Below are positions 22,508 through 33,967 of a stretch of 64,000 nt of DNA, one piece after another. The stretch is from assembly GCA_025267735.1 (NCBI GenBank), contig CM046307.1, positions 52,757,395 to 52,821,394 of the forward strand. Reading direction: 5' to 3'. The translations under genes and the position numbers were made by a program. The notes below the pieces were generated by a model that saw only the letters and a program-made list of their open reading frames with translations, was not told the DNA's origin and ran no database searches. Within the stretch, counting starts at the first letter, position 1; each line of letters starts with the position of its first letter. This DNA is from Mactra quadrangularis. Its lineage: Eukaryota; Mollusca; Bivalvia; Venerida; Mactridae.

Positions 22508-22907
22508 GTAAGTACCCTTAGAAGTATAGTTGTTATATGATATAGTACCCTTGTATCAATTACCTAGGTTGAATTTGCCCTTGATGCATATGGGTTTACA
22601 ATAGGCTATACCCAGAATTCAAATACTTGGGTTTTCAACTGTGGTACCAACAAACTTTCATCGTCACAATGATAACATGTGTACAAAGAACAATAGGATT
22701 TCATCTGTATTTAGTGGGTTTCAGCAATAACATGTAATTAACTTTGTTTGCATGGACGGTAAAACCCACAAATTTTAGTTCCAAATTATGTCTAATGTAT
22801 GCTATGCTTTGATAACTTTGTAAACCATATACAAAGTTTATGATATAAACCAAAATTACATATATATAGCTTGAGACAAAATACAACGATACCATTTTTA
22901 TACACAG
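22508..22907. other. Intron 12
   Basis: 22,600-22,810 is an inverted, diverged relative of 5,806-6,100 in intron 2. No coding signal. Confidence 0.5.
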
Positions 22908-23003
22908 GTGGATTTAAGTTTAGAACACGTAATTATTGACTATTATCAGTGTGTTTTTGATGTATTAAATTTATTACGAGAACACACGTTCCAAGCATTA
23001 TGA
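22908..23003 (+). CDS. SZT2: SZT2 exon 13 of window, frame ends in TGA
   Basis: Acceptor TATACACAG ends at 22,907 and the frame continues in phase 0 as VDLSLEHVIIDYYQCVFDVL then NLLREHTFQAL, then TGA at 23,001-23,003. Exon 14 requires a phase-0 upstream end. The only phase-0 GT sites before the stop are at 22,929 (CAC|GTAATT), 22,953 (TGT|GTTTTT) and 22,962 (GAT|GTATTA); a GC at 22,995 (CAA|GCATTA) would also fit. None is strong and the first three discard residues that look coding. Either the exon end is non-canonical, an exon is missing, or this is an alternative terminal exon; AATAAA occurs at 23,449-23,454. Confidence 0.65.
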   Translation: MDLSLEHVIIDYYQCVFDVLNLLREHTFQAL

Positions 23004-23448
23004 CATGTTTAAGACTTTCATTACACAAATCAGCTGACCTCCCTGTTTTATGTAATACCCAAGTCCCAAATATGTAAACAAACTGAGTCGTTTGTCTCAA
23101 ATTATCCTAAACGAGCTATACTAAGATTTGTTTGTTGGGAAAGTTTACCTGATAATAGATATGAAAGTTAATCAAGGGCAAATTCAATATTGTATGCAAA
23201 TGTAGTCTGACAATTTTGATCAGATACATTCTAAACTATAATTTATTATTTGTTCTTTGGATTTGTGCTATTTATCTATGTTTATGTTGGCCTTAGTTAA
23301 AAAGTTGCTCTTGTTATAGCGCATGGGCGGACTCAGCTGAGAATTCAGAAGAGTTCTAACCCCTAGAAATTTCAGCTCACCTGAGCACCAAGTAGAGTAT
23401 TTGGGTGTAGCCCTCTCTTGTTCTTTACAAAATTACTAACAGAAGTCT

Positions 23449-23454
23449 AATAAA
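23449..23454 (+). promoter_or_regulatory. AATAAA, candidate poly(A) signal after the exon-13 TGA
   Basis: First AATAAA on the plus strand downstream of the in-frame stop, 446 bp after it. Such hexamers are common in AT-rich DNA, so it only becomes meaningful if a transcript ends here. Confidence 0.2.
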
Positions 23455-23984
23455 AAAACAAATATAAAATATATATGGACAGAAATGCTTTGTCAACAGC
23501 TTGCATTGTCCACTATGTAAAATACTTTGAATATAAGTGAAGTATCATGATCATTGTTGTCAGACTATAAGAGGTCTGAGGGAGTTGTTTATGTTATATT
23601 TACCTTGTAAAAGATGTATCTTGTATCATTCCATGTCAGATTTTATTGTTGAATTTTATTCAACGATCAGTGGTCCATACATTAACGTCAATGATTTATA
23701 CCCACACCTCAGCTCTTCTGAACTCATGGTTGTATAGAATAGATGTTCGTTTTTATGTACAGCACTTATCAATCGGAGTATTTAAATCAGTGGGGACCAA
23801 TGTATGAGTCACTGGCAGATGAATAACATTTAAAAATATACTCACATGAATAAAAATTAAATTGAAGTGACAGATGTATATCTCATCAAATTACACTGAT
23901 CTCTTGTACATTTGTTAAGGTGTTAAACTTATATTTTGAGGGCATAAAATACATAACTATTAATTCATTCTCTTTATTAATTCT

Positions 23985-24212
23985 ATACACCCCATGGTTG
24001 AGTAGTTAAGGTGTCTTCCTTCAAATCACTGTGATCTCATATTGATATTAAGCCAACAGCTCCCTCGCCATGTCTTTTTTTGTGAGAAAGTAGGCCGATG
24101 CTTTCTGAGAATGGGCATTGGTTATTGGTGGACCCCTCAAAATGATGGTTATGTATATTGCCAAACTCAAACAACTCTGTCAGCTAAAAAAGGGCATTAA
24201 ACATAAAAAGTT
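23985..24212 (+). repeat. Possible decayed SINE
   Basis: CCCCATGGTTGAGTAGTTAA could be a worn tRNA head, and the stretch closes with GGGCATTAAACATAAAAAG, a SINE-like tail. Weak boxes and only one copy in the window. Confidence 0.35.
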
Positions 24213-24339
24213 CTTTTTTTTCTAAAATGAAATTATGGGCATGCTGATGTGCAATAAAAATGCATATTTTCCGAGTTGTGAATTAAGAAAAACTTATGAT
24301 GATGCTTCCTTTTGTTTAGCTTTAGTTTTGGTTTTGTTG

Positions 24340-24616
24340 TTATACCCCCGCTTCGAAGAAGAGGGGGGTATACTGTTTTACCCTTGTCCGTGCGTGCGTC
24401 CGTCTGTCCGTCCGTCCGTTACAAAATTTCCGTGGCAGTTTTCTCAGCAACTATAACATGCAGCAGCCTAATACTTTGCATATTGCTTCATCCCATAGTC
24501 CCATGTGGTGTAAAGCGATTTCATGCTCCTTGCTCATCCACTTCCTGTTTGTCGCATATTTTTAGATTTTGGCGGGGGTATCACTAGTGAGCATTAGCTC
24601 ACAGATTTACTTGTTG
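24340..24616 (+). repeat. TATACCCCCGC element, copy 2
   Basis: Full copy of the element at 4,521, about 95% alike by eye, with an expanded CCGT microsatellite. TTGTTGT precedes and overlaps its start and follows its end, possibly a target duplication. Confidence 0.85.
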
Positions 24617-24629
24617 TATGGGCAGTGCA

Positions 24630-24785
24630 GTGATTATGTAAGGACACAGGCTTAAGAGAGGTTCCAGGTTAGAGCCCCACTAGGGGCACTGCTTACTTTA
24701 TTGAGCTAAAATTTACCTACAATTATTCCATTTCACCAAGGTGTAAATGGGTACTGTGAGGGATAACCTGCCTTAAGCTGCTTCA
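24630..24785 (+). mobile_element. SINE family C fragment, plus orientation
   Basis: AGGTTCCAGGTTAGAGCCCC matches the B-box region, followed by CTAGGGGCACTGCTTACTTT, AAATTTACCTACAATTATTC and CACCAAGGTGTAAATGGGTA as in the copy at 20,360. The head is eroded. Confidence 0.65.
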
Positions 24786-25468
24786 ATGGTCATACAAAAA
24801 ATGTACAGATGGCTGAACATGTATATGAAAGCAGACTTTAAATTGCTACATAGTGTTTTTCTATGCAGCAGTTTGCTACATTGTATGGGTAGTTAACAAA
24901 AACGTTTTGCTAGCCGTATTCAGTCTGAACATTTTGACATTTTTAGGAACCACAGTCTTGATTTTGCAACTGTCAACCAAACTTGTTGCATAGTACTTAG
25001 TTATCTCAAAAGGTCCTTATAGAATCACTAGGTTTTAACAACCTTTAACAAATGATTCATGATTGGATCTCCCATAAACAATTTTCAAACCCATTTATTA
25101 ACTAGTATGGTATATACAGACTATTGAAAATTGTACTGCCTTGTTGTATTTATATTTAATTTGCTCACATGTCTTTACAATGTAAACTGTGTTGAAATAA
25201 AAGATATGTTTTGTTTTATTCAATAAAAGTCTGTGTGCAATCTATTTAGTAGGATTGTATTGTTTGTGTCAATTGTGCTACATTGTATTGCAAGTTTTGA
25301 TCAGTTTGCTCTAAGTTTAGTTTACTTTATGAGTTGTTGTTGTTCTAAGGGAGGTAACTGATGTTGAATTATTATAGATCAAATAATCAAAGGGAGATAA
25401 TGCTGTAATCTCACGAATGCAAATCTGATGTGTGTGAAACGTGTCCCTTTTTATATTTTATGTTGATA

Positions 25469-25636
25469 CAGTAAAGTTACACTGCTAGGAGTGTCACAAT
25501 GGATGGTCTTAGTCTTAATATAGGGAGTTACCCTTCTAAGATTAAGCATTTAGGGCTAAAAATATAAAAAGTCGTCATCTATAAAACACATGATTTTGCA
25601 ATATCTTAAGGTGGTCTTAACTGCAGAATTTTACTA
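25469..25636. mobile_element. Worn mariner-type MITE
   Basis: ACAGTAAAGTTACACTGCTA at the left and TGGTCTTAACTGCAGAATTT then TACT at the right resemble, in inverse, the ends of the element at 28,994. Strongly diverged. Confidence 0.45.
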
Positions 25637-25909
25637 CATGTTGTTTAAACTGTTTCATTCTTCAGCTATTTTTGTAAAGTTATTTTGCTACTATCAACAT
25701 TATATAGTAACATAACAAAAAATCTAGCAAAACTTAAAGGCTTTTCAATATAGACAGTTATCAAATTTTCAATAAAAACTATTAAGTATGGCGACCAAGT
25801 GACTATGTCTCTAAATTTTGTTGGACACTGTAAAACTATATTTGTGTGATGTTGAATTTACCTTGAAACGAACAATTATCATTATTTTTTAGTTTATACT
25901 AAATTATTT

Positions 25910-26435
25910 TAGCTGAATTATGAAACAAGTTATTACAACTGAGATTAATCACTTTCGAGTCTGTTTCCTGGTCCCCCAATACTGAGCTAGTAGGTTTAAG
26001 TTTCTTGCTCAAGGAAACAATGGGGAAGTTTTTGGATTTGATTGGAACCAACACAGAGCTGGCTTTCCAATGATTACCAGTCAAATTTGTAACCCAGGTC
26101 GGTAGCGAAGCTGGTAGCATGCCGGGATTTGGAATCTCCTGCCCGAGGGGGTGCAGGTTCCAATCCCATCCAGGGAGGTTATACCCTTCCATGAAAATTT
26201 GACAATAATATCGATTTTCCTCCATTGATTAGATAATATGGAGAAGTTTCCGGCCTTATGGAAGGGTAGGTGAGTACTGGTTATAGACAATGGTCCTTGA
26301 TAGCTAGGTTAGGTGCACTGGACACCGTAAAAAAGACCTAAATTGTGTTGACCCGGCATTAACTCTAATAAATATAAATATATATAAATCAAATTTGTAA
26401 TTGCTTGGCCAGGCTTGCTCATTCTTTAACTTTAT
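25910..26435 (-). mobile_element. SINE family E, interrupted by a family-A SINE
   Basis: Matches 62,801-63,018: TCCCCCAATACTGAGCTAGT, AGTTTCTTGCTCAAGGAAAC, AGCTGGCT(T/A)TCCAATGATT. The match stops at 26,092, resumes after 26,388 (TTGCTTGGCCAGGCTTGCTC against TGCTCAGCCGAGCCTGCTCC) and is split by the insertion. The CTTGAGCAAGAAACTT core on the minus strand is shared with family C. Confidence 0.7.
26093..26388 (+). mobile_element. SINE family A inserted in family E
   Basis: Plus-strand copy starting at GGTCGGTAGCGAAGCTGGTA, with a mutated B box AGGTTCCAATCCC, the common body and an AATAAATATAAATATA tail. Target duplication TCAAATTTGTAA at 26,081-26,092 and 26,389-26,400. Confidence 0.9.
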
Positions 26436-26936
26436 CAACTATGTATCTTGAGTCATACTAAGTGTATTTCTATTGGGTCAAAAATGGATGGATTATCTTA
26501 AAGGATCTAAAGATTTCATTTAATATAGACTTAACTAAGATAACAATACATTCTAGTATCTATAATATTAATGATAATACAATAGTTTAAACTAATAGAC
26601 CTCTCACCTATTTTCCTCCATGACCATTGTTCTAGCTCAAAGTTTAACATTTTTCACTATGTAATCTTTTCAAGTAATTTATCATAGGTTTTATGAGTGT
26701 GAGAACTTGTCATAATCCATTTCTTCTTAGATAAATATATTTGTACAAGGTTTTTATCAATCATATTATCAAAGTCGATGGGTAACTATTGTGTTCTCCT
26801 ATCTCTGGATGGGCTACCTTTGTCCCATCTCATCTTACAGAAGTTAGCCATTCGTTTGCATCGTTGAGATAATGTATATCAAACTTGACATTACATTACC
26901 TGATACAAAAATGTCCGTAATCAATTTAACTTTGTT

Positions 26937-27295
26937 TTAAGGTATACCGCCCCTAACACCACTCACAGTTAAAATTCAATTTGTGAAAGAATGATAAAAC
27001 TTACAAAACATAGTATTTTTTCATTCATTACAATAATATTAATCATTTTGCAATTTTTTAAAGATGTTTACAAACAATTTTAGCACGACTTAGCAATTAC
27101 CTCCCTTACATATGAAAATATAATAATATTTAATGTGTCCATAATTGTCTATGTTGACATCATCAAAATATCTAACATTATAGTAAATATTTTAGAAATA
27201 CAATGTACTATGTACAAACGAATAAAACAGTTAAGGTAACTACATGTATTCAAAACCCATAACACAAAGCTCTAGTTAGGGATTTTATACCTTAA
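26937..27295. mobile_element. TTAA-flanked MITE H, copy 1 (uninterrupted)
   Basis: TTAAGGTATACCGCCCCTAA at the left and the inverse of TTAGGGATTTTATACCTTAA at the right: terminal repeats GGTATA...CCCTAA inside TTAA. Aligns with 38,732-39,188. Non-autonomous; piggyBac-like by target site only. Confidence 0.75.
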
Positions 27296-27767
27296 CTGGG
27301 AGTAAATTTTTTATTACAAAATTTCAGAACACTTTGAACTTGATATTATAGATTCTAATTTTTGTGAAAAAGGGTTTATACTTAATAGGGTTTAGATTTT
27401 TGTGTATTCTAGACTTCGCATGTCAAAGTTATTATTTCAATTTATAATATAGGATGTCATGTTTTCAAAGCCTTTGAAATATCTATCAAACCCTTTTAAA
27501 TACCCCAGGATTTAAGCCTCTTACCGGTAGGTTGAAAATGTGGAAAATATATATTGCAAGTATTTTGTACTAGTATTTGTACATTTTGTCCTAAAAATAA
27601 AAAACAACATGATTTTTTATGTTGATTAATGTTGATTTATGTACATTTTTGTTCCTGTGATATCATACACTGATGACGGCCATAGACTGGAGTATTGGAT
27701 AATGACAATACTGCAAATGGACAGTTCTTTGCAAATGGTTCATTTAGATGATATACACTTGTCACTG

Positions 27768-28003
27768 GGGGTGCGGGTTGTAATCACACCTGGGGAGGTT
27801 ATACCCTTCCATGAAAATTTGACAATAATGTCGATTTTCCTCCATTGATTAGATAATATGGAGAAGTCTCTGGCCTTGTGGAAGGGTAGGTGAGTACTGG
27901 TTATAGACAAGAGTCCAGGAAAGCTAGGTTAGGTGTGCTGGACGCTGTAAAATGACTTAAATTGTGTTGACACGGCGTTAACTCCAATAAATAAATAAAT
28001 AAA
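27768..28003 (+). mobile_element. SINE family A, 5'-truncated, with target duplication
   Basis: Starts inside the tRNA-like head just before the B box (GGGTGCGGGTTGTAATCACA), runs through the body and ends in (AATA)n. Flanks ATACACTTGTCACTG (27,753-27,767) and ATACACTTGTCGCTG (28,004-28,018) show that the truncated form itself inserted. Confidence 0.85.
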
Positions 28004-28445
28004 ATACACTTGTCGCTGAGCACATTTTGATTTTATCATGAATATTATAGAAGCATCAGTCAGCTGAACATGAACTGTTATATAAAGTTAGTCAGATACA
28101 AAATAAGCAAGTGTGTGTGGGGATAATTTTAGATCTGGGTTTAATCAGATTGGAATGATACTGGACACAGATATGCCACTAGACACTCTTATGTGATTTC
28201 ACATGTGCTATTTTAAATTTGCATGTGCAATTGTTGCAAACTAGCATTCTTGGAACAAGCACTAATAATATATCATAGTGTAACTATAATAAATTGTGAA
28301 ATATTTTGATGACTAAGCTACTTATTAGATATCTTGTTTATGTTTGTATTAATATTCTAAAACCCTATACTTGTAGCAATACTCTAACTATTATATATCT
28401 TAGCATTACAAATACATACACACACATTATGTTACAAATTCTTTG

Positions 28446-28684
28446 TAGCCGCGGCTGTGGCGTAATGGTTAGCATATCTGACTTCGAATCCGGAGATAGC
28501 GGGTTCGAAACCTGGTCGCGGCAGGTCATACCCTATACATGAGTTGTCAGTCTCGTGGTAGGGTAAGTTAGTACTGGTGATAGAAAAGTGTCCAGGAAAC
28601 CTATAGTAGGAAGAGCTATCCATCGTGTATATGACCTATATATGTGTTGAATACGACGTTGAAAAACAAGCAAACAAACAAACA
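28446..28684 (+). mobile_element. SINE family B, tRNA-Arg-derived
   Basis: Head GCCGCGGCTGTGGCGTAATG then CTGACTTCGAATCCGGAGAT (anticodon loop CUUCGAA, anticodon UCG, arginine) and B box GGGTTCGAAACC. Body GGTAAGTTAGTACTGGTGAT and GTGTCCAGGAAACC resembles that of family A. Tail (CAAA)n. Target duplication AAATTCTTTG at 28,436-28,445 and 28,685-28,694. Confidence 0.9.
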
Positions 28685-28921
28685 AAATTCTTTGACTTGA
28701 TATCTTATTCTACAAAGAAATATTTTATTGGTTGAGTTGAGGTTTACTTTCTGTACTTTTTGTCAAAATGGGAAGTTGGACTGTCTTGTGGGTGTCTGTA
28801 AAAGGATTGTACAGACTGTGTTTTATGCCAAATTTAAACATTTTATCAGTCATATCATGGTGGTCATTCCTTCTTCTCTCTTTTCCTGAACAGGCTTAAA
28901 GTGTCTGGTTTTGTGCTTATA

Positions 28922-29564
28922 CAGGGTTCGTACAGAGCCTTGAAAGTTTTTGAAAACTTATTTTGCCATGAAAAGTCCTTGAAATAAGTATTACAGTAAA
29001 GTTCCGCTTTTAAGACCACTTTTGTTATTTCAAAATCATGCGATTTTTTATTATTATTAAGTCCCAAATGCTTAATTTGTGAACAAAGGGGTCTCTATAA
29101 AAAGACCATTTCGCTATTAAGACCATTGATTTTGCTGGTCTTAATAGGGGAACTTTACTGTACTTAGAAAATGATACAAAAAATGGCGATGAATTTTACA
29201 AAAATCCTTGATATCAGTCAAAAACCTTGAAAATGCATACATTTAGTTGCAATAAAATTCAATCATGTTGTTTTAAATGATTTGGCAAGGTTTGCTGTAC
29301 ATTTTGTTTGCATATTGAATAGGTACAACTTATTCAAGTTTGTATGAAACTAAGTGTAAATCATGTAGTGCCCATATTTGCTTTTGTTTTGTCATTTAAG
29401 AAAATGGTGATAAACAGATTTCATGTATTGTAATCATTACATATTATTTTGATCATTTTGACTTTCAACTAATTTCAAAATGCATCCTTGAGAATGACAT
29501 TTTAATCCTGAAAGTCCCTTGAATGTCCTTGAATTCTGTGAGTGAATATCTGTATGAACCCCTG
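28922..29564. mobile_element. hAT-like element with nested MITE
   Basis: Left CAGGGTTCGTACAGAGCCTT then GAAAG; right (inverse) CAGGGGTTCATACAGATATT, with CCTTGAA motifs repeated inward on both sides. This is a terminal type I know from animal hAT elements. Flanks share only TTATA. Interrupted by the MITE at 28,994. Confidence 0.7.
28994..29160. mobile_element. Mariner-type MITE nested in the hAT-like element
   Basis: CAGTAAAGTTCCGCTTTTAA then GACCA at the left; TGGTCTTAATAGGGGAACTT then TACTG at the right; TA on each side (28,992-28,993 and 29,161-29,162). 167 bp. Confidence 0.78.
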
Positions 29565-30186
29565 TTATAACCACTATATTTGTAGTCAGACCTCTACCAA
29601 CTGAGCTTACCAGGCTGAAGTGAGGGTGTTGAACATGTCTGTTTCAGAAATTCAAATAGTTTTCGTCAAATTTCAACCTAACTCAGTCACAGTGTTTGTT
29701 GCCAGGTTAACTCAAATGGGTTTGACAATCAAGGCAAGCGAACTTAGGAACACAGAAATTATGGCCCTTGAGTTGTTTGAATGTCATTTTTTGTGACAGC
29801 TTGATACATAGTTTTATTTTATTGTTATAAATTTTTTGTCCTATATATTCATCAATCTAGTTAACCTTCATACATTATTCCTAGAGACGAGGTCAGTTGA
29901 TCCATAGTACTCTGTTATTTTAGGGTATACACGAAGATAAGAGATTTTAATAGGGATTCACGAAGCTGTTATCAAAAGATCTCTAATCCCTTCATAGTTT
30001 GACGACGAAATAATGTAGATATTTACTTGGCTTTATTCTCTCTGTTTCTTTAAATATATACTGATAATTTCTGGTTTTATAATGCTTTATATAGAAAAAA
30101 AATGCTGAAATAAAAGTTATTTGTTTATCAATTGACGATCACATACTGTATTTAAATATATTGGCCCTATTAACTTAGTTTTGTAA

Positions 30187-30698
30187 AGCCACTTTATGAA
30201 GATATATTCATTAACAGTAGGCTTAAAAACTGTTTTACAACCATGACTATATCAAAATAAAGCATGCATTAAAGACATAATTACCAGTTCAAACCATTCT
30301 GCTTTCTAAATTTGAGTTTGACAAAGTGTCCAATTCTTAAAAAAGTGGGGTATTTATATAAGAGTGCATTATATTCATTTAAATGCGGATGTTAAATATA
30401 CCTTATCCAAAATAGTTTTAAAGCTTAATTATGTAATTCGGAGTAAGGTTTTTCTCTAATAAGACTTCATCTTTACCATACTGTGATCAAAATTGTTGTT
30501 TTGAGTAATGACGACGACCAATTCTACTTTTAGTTTCGATCTACTTTCACTTTGAAGTATGATAAATAACATGAACATATCTATGCAATATTTGTATTTA
30601 TTTAAAAAAAACCTTGTTCAATAGAGGTGTTTGAAATAGATAAAAGTCTATTTTCTTTGCAGTAAAAAAACGTGTTACTTTTGATATAGGGGCTTTAA
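30187..30698. repeat. Dispersed repeat J, copy 1
   Basis: Aligns with 53,404-53,902: AAAACTGTTTTACAACCATG, TAATTATGTAATTCGGAGTA, CTCTAATAAGACTTCATCTT and TTTTGATATAGGGGCTTTAA. The left TAAAGCC and right GGGCTTTA are inverted, so a DNA transposon is possible. Confidence 0.65.
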
Positions 30699-31794
30699 GT
30701 TAATGAAACTCATCTGTTGTTATTGTAATGATTTTTTTATACTTCCAATGTTAGGTAATTGGGGTGAATTTGTTGCAGTGGTATCATGTTTAACACTGAA
30801 TCTTGCCATCTGGGTTGGAAACTAAACTGTGGCATACCCATCCATGAAAATTTTAATAGAGTTGCATGGTGCTGCAGCTAGAAAGATTGTGTGACAATAT
30901 ATGACAGAAAGTCTGCATGGTATTGTGTTGAAAAATTTTGCAAAATGATTCATGACCTGGTAAAAATAGTCTAATTTTTCATTATCATTTGAAAACAATT
31001 CTATGAATATTAGTGAAGATAAAATGTTGTGCTGTAAAAAAAAATATATACATTGTATATTAACAAGCTACAATTGTAATATATTTTGATGTAAACAGAT
31101 TTGGTTGCAAAGCTTGTAGTATAACTATTCCTAGTATTACAAGAAAACTGGGTATTAAGTTACTGGAAAGTCCATTTAATGGCTTTGTTTTTTTATGGAC
31201 ATAATGATATTTCTAGAACTAAATATCTTCATGTCAAATTTATTTCATCATTTTTCAAAACAGGTTTATTCAACCCACATACCATTGAATTGATTATAAA
31301 ATGTCATGTTTAAACGTTGTACAATTTTTATCTCGTCCTGGCTAGATAGAGGTTTTAACGTTAAAACATACCACAGGAGGTATCTTCATGTTTATACATC
31401 AATATTTCATATCTCTTCTCTGTTCAAACAACGTTTACGTTATGTCAAATTATCATATTTTTGTAGTTCAGTACATAAACTATAGGGCTAGGTTTTTAAA
31501 TGTATAGAGTTTTTAATGTTAGATAATAAATTATAAAATGTACATGTGCATGGTTTAATATTTCAACTGTCTTTGTGATCATTATTTTATACACAATTAT
31601 TGTACTTGTTGAAAAAGCTGTCATCATATATATGAAACTTGTTTCTTAAAAGAAGAAAGCTAGGTTCTAAAGCATGTCGAAAGCTAGTGTTTAGTACCTG
31701 GTACCCACATTTGACATCACTTACTTATTACTTTTTGGTATAAGAAGGGTACCAGAGTACAATGCTGTAGCCAGTGCTCTCCTTAGAAAAACTG

Positions 31795-32010
31795 GCTACT
31801 GGTCTGGTTATAAGCGGAATTTTTCAACGAAAAAATTCGTCTAATTGTTTGGCGAAACATATTTCTGCCATTTATTGTCAAATCTTATGAAACTTCTTGC
31901 AATGATAACATAGCATGTGATAAACAGAATTAGAAAATAAACACAACTCTACCTGCCTTTATTATGGATTATTTCCCTTTGTAATTTTTGCGTTAAAGTT
32001 TTTAAATCTG
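31795..32010. repeat. Dispersed repeat F, copy 1
   Basis: TTTTTCAACGAAAAAATT, ATTTCTGCCATTTAT, ATTATGGATTATTTCCCTTT and GTAATTTTTGCGTTAAAGTT match 46,960-47,240 and 47,241-47,420. Confidence 0.6.
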
Positions 32011-32382
32011 GCTTTAATGTGGTTTCCACATTACATTTTTTAATTTTAAAGTCGCTTTACATCAAACTAGTTTCAGTATTCACTGTTTGGCTAATTTAAC
32101 ATAAGTCTTTAATTTAAAATTAATGTCCTTTCCCATAGTTCTTCTAATACTCAAAAACTAACACTGACCTAGCTATTATTTAAAAACTAAGATAGTTTTG
32201 GCAACTATCACTTCCAAAATCAACTGGCTATTGCATTGTCCCATTGGACAGAGAAAAATCTGTAAATGTCAATACTCTTGTGTAATTTCAAATCTGAACA
32301 TTATTTGTATTTCCATAATTGCATTTTAAATTGATTATGTACTATGTGCAAATTATAAATTGATAACCTGTTCTGTTCTGTT

Positions 32383-32639
32383 ATTATACCCCCGCTTCGA
32401 AGAAGAGGGGGGTATACTGTTTTACCCTTGGCCGTCCGTCCGTTACAAAATTTCCGTCGTAGTTTTCTCAGCAACTATAACATGCAGCAGCCTAATACTT
32501 TGCATATTGCTTCATCCCATAGTCCCATGTGGTGTAAAGCGATTTCATGCTCCTTGCTCATCTACTTCCTGTTTGTCGCATAGTTTTAGATTTTTGCGGG
32601 GGTATCACTAGTGAGCATTAGCTCACAGATTTACTTGTT
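32383..32639 (+). repeat. TATACCCCCGC element, copy 3
   Basis: Full copy with a contracted CCGT microsatellite (257 bp against 268 and 277 for the others); same terminal and internal motifs. Confidence 0.85.
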
Positions 32640-33789
32640 AGATCTGTTTCGAAGCTGTAAGTGCTCTAACTGCTTTTGAAATCCCTATGATCTTTTTACT
32701 TGTGTTATATGTATTTTGGCTTCTTTTGAAGAAGGGTTGGGGCTATTGGAATATCATTCTGGTTTGAAATGTTCCAATGTCATTTATGTACGAACATGCA
32801 TATAAAACAGTTTTAGTACATTGTAAAGATTCATGTTATGACCCAACCTTTGCCTTAATCAACTAGCCAAAAGCCTTGGACAAATGAAAGTTGATTCTGG
32901 CTAGTTAGAATAAGTTATTTAATGCCTCAGTCCCATTAAATCGTGGCTTGTTGCAGACCCCTATGTGCAGACAGTCGTAGGCCGTGGGAAGCCTTGCGTA
33001 TTAAGGTGACGGTACGCACATGGTACAAAACAACACACCCGTACAGAGCCGTAGCTGGAAGATATGCATGTTTAATCCATACTTGGCCATGATTTTGTTC
33101 ATGATTTGACTTTGAAACTGATACTTGTATTTTGAGCTCATCTCACGGACCATGATAAAAACGTACAGTCCGTACAAGTACGCAAGAGTTCGTAAGTCCT
33201 TGTGGAGCTTGATCGCACGGCGCCTGTATTGTGCCCTCATGGCTATTTTTATGTTTATTGTAGCATTAAATAGTTAAGCTGATTGATAATTTTGCCATTT
33301 TCTTATAATACATGTATAACCTAAGAAATCAGCTCAAGAAAGTTTAAGCTATGACTGTTTTACTGAACCAGAACTTCTGGTATGCAAAGAAACACTTATT
33401 TTGATAGAAATAAGATGATTGAAAAAGGACCATTAAAAGCTGTTGTATAGATGATGACTGCTTGCAGTTACATTATTTAAAGGGCAGATCATGGCAGTTT
33501 AACTCAGGCTAGTTGTATAGTTAATAGTTAAACTCCATAATTTTCTCAAGTCTTAGATAACTTTAAGACAATTATCTTTTTTTCTCTATTCATGTCTTGT
33601 TATCTGATCTTCAAAATAAATTAAGTACATTGTTTAGTCCAATTCAATGATAATATTTCCTTTTGATTGTATACTTAAGTTTCTATCTCAGCTTAAAATA
33701 ATCTTCATGGAAGACGTTCTCAGATTTTTCTCTGTACAAGATTTTAGCCCAAATTTTTTACTGTGTATTGTTATATACAAACTGTCAGT

Positions 33790-33967
33790 GGCACATAGCT
33801 CTTCCTACTATAGGTTTCCTGGACACTTATCTATCACCAGTACTAACTTACCCTACCACGAGGCCGACAACTCATGTATAGGGTATGACCTGCCGCGACC
33901 GGGTTTCGAACCTGCGTTCTCCGGATTCGAAGTCAGACATGCTAACCACTACGCCACGGCCGCGGCT
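33790..33967 (-). mobile_element. SINE family B, second copy
   Basis: Reverse complement of the head and body at 28,446 (CCTGCCGCGACC, TCCGGATTCGAAGTCAGACA, GCCACGGCCGCGGC). The 3' part and (CAAA)n tail are missing; only a weak AGTGG is shared by the flanks. Confidence 0.82.

Noticed and set aside
26093..26175. tRNA genes at the family-A heads (also 12.9, 16.9 and 60 kb)
   Set aside because: All are heads of dispersed SINEs with flanking duplications and mutated boxes.
28446..28525. tRNA-Arg gene
   Set aside because: Head with anticodon loop CTTCGAA, but it continues into a SINE body with tail and target duplication, and acceptor-stem pairing is imperfect.
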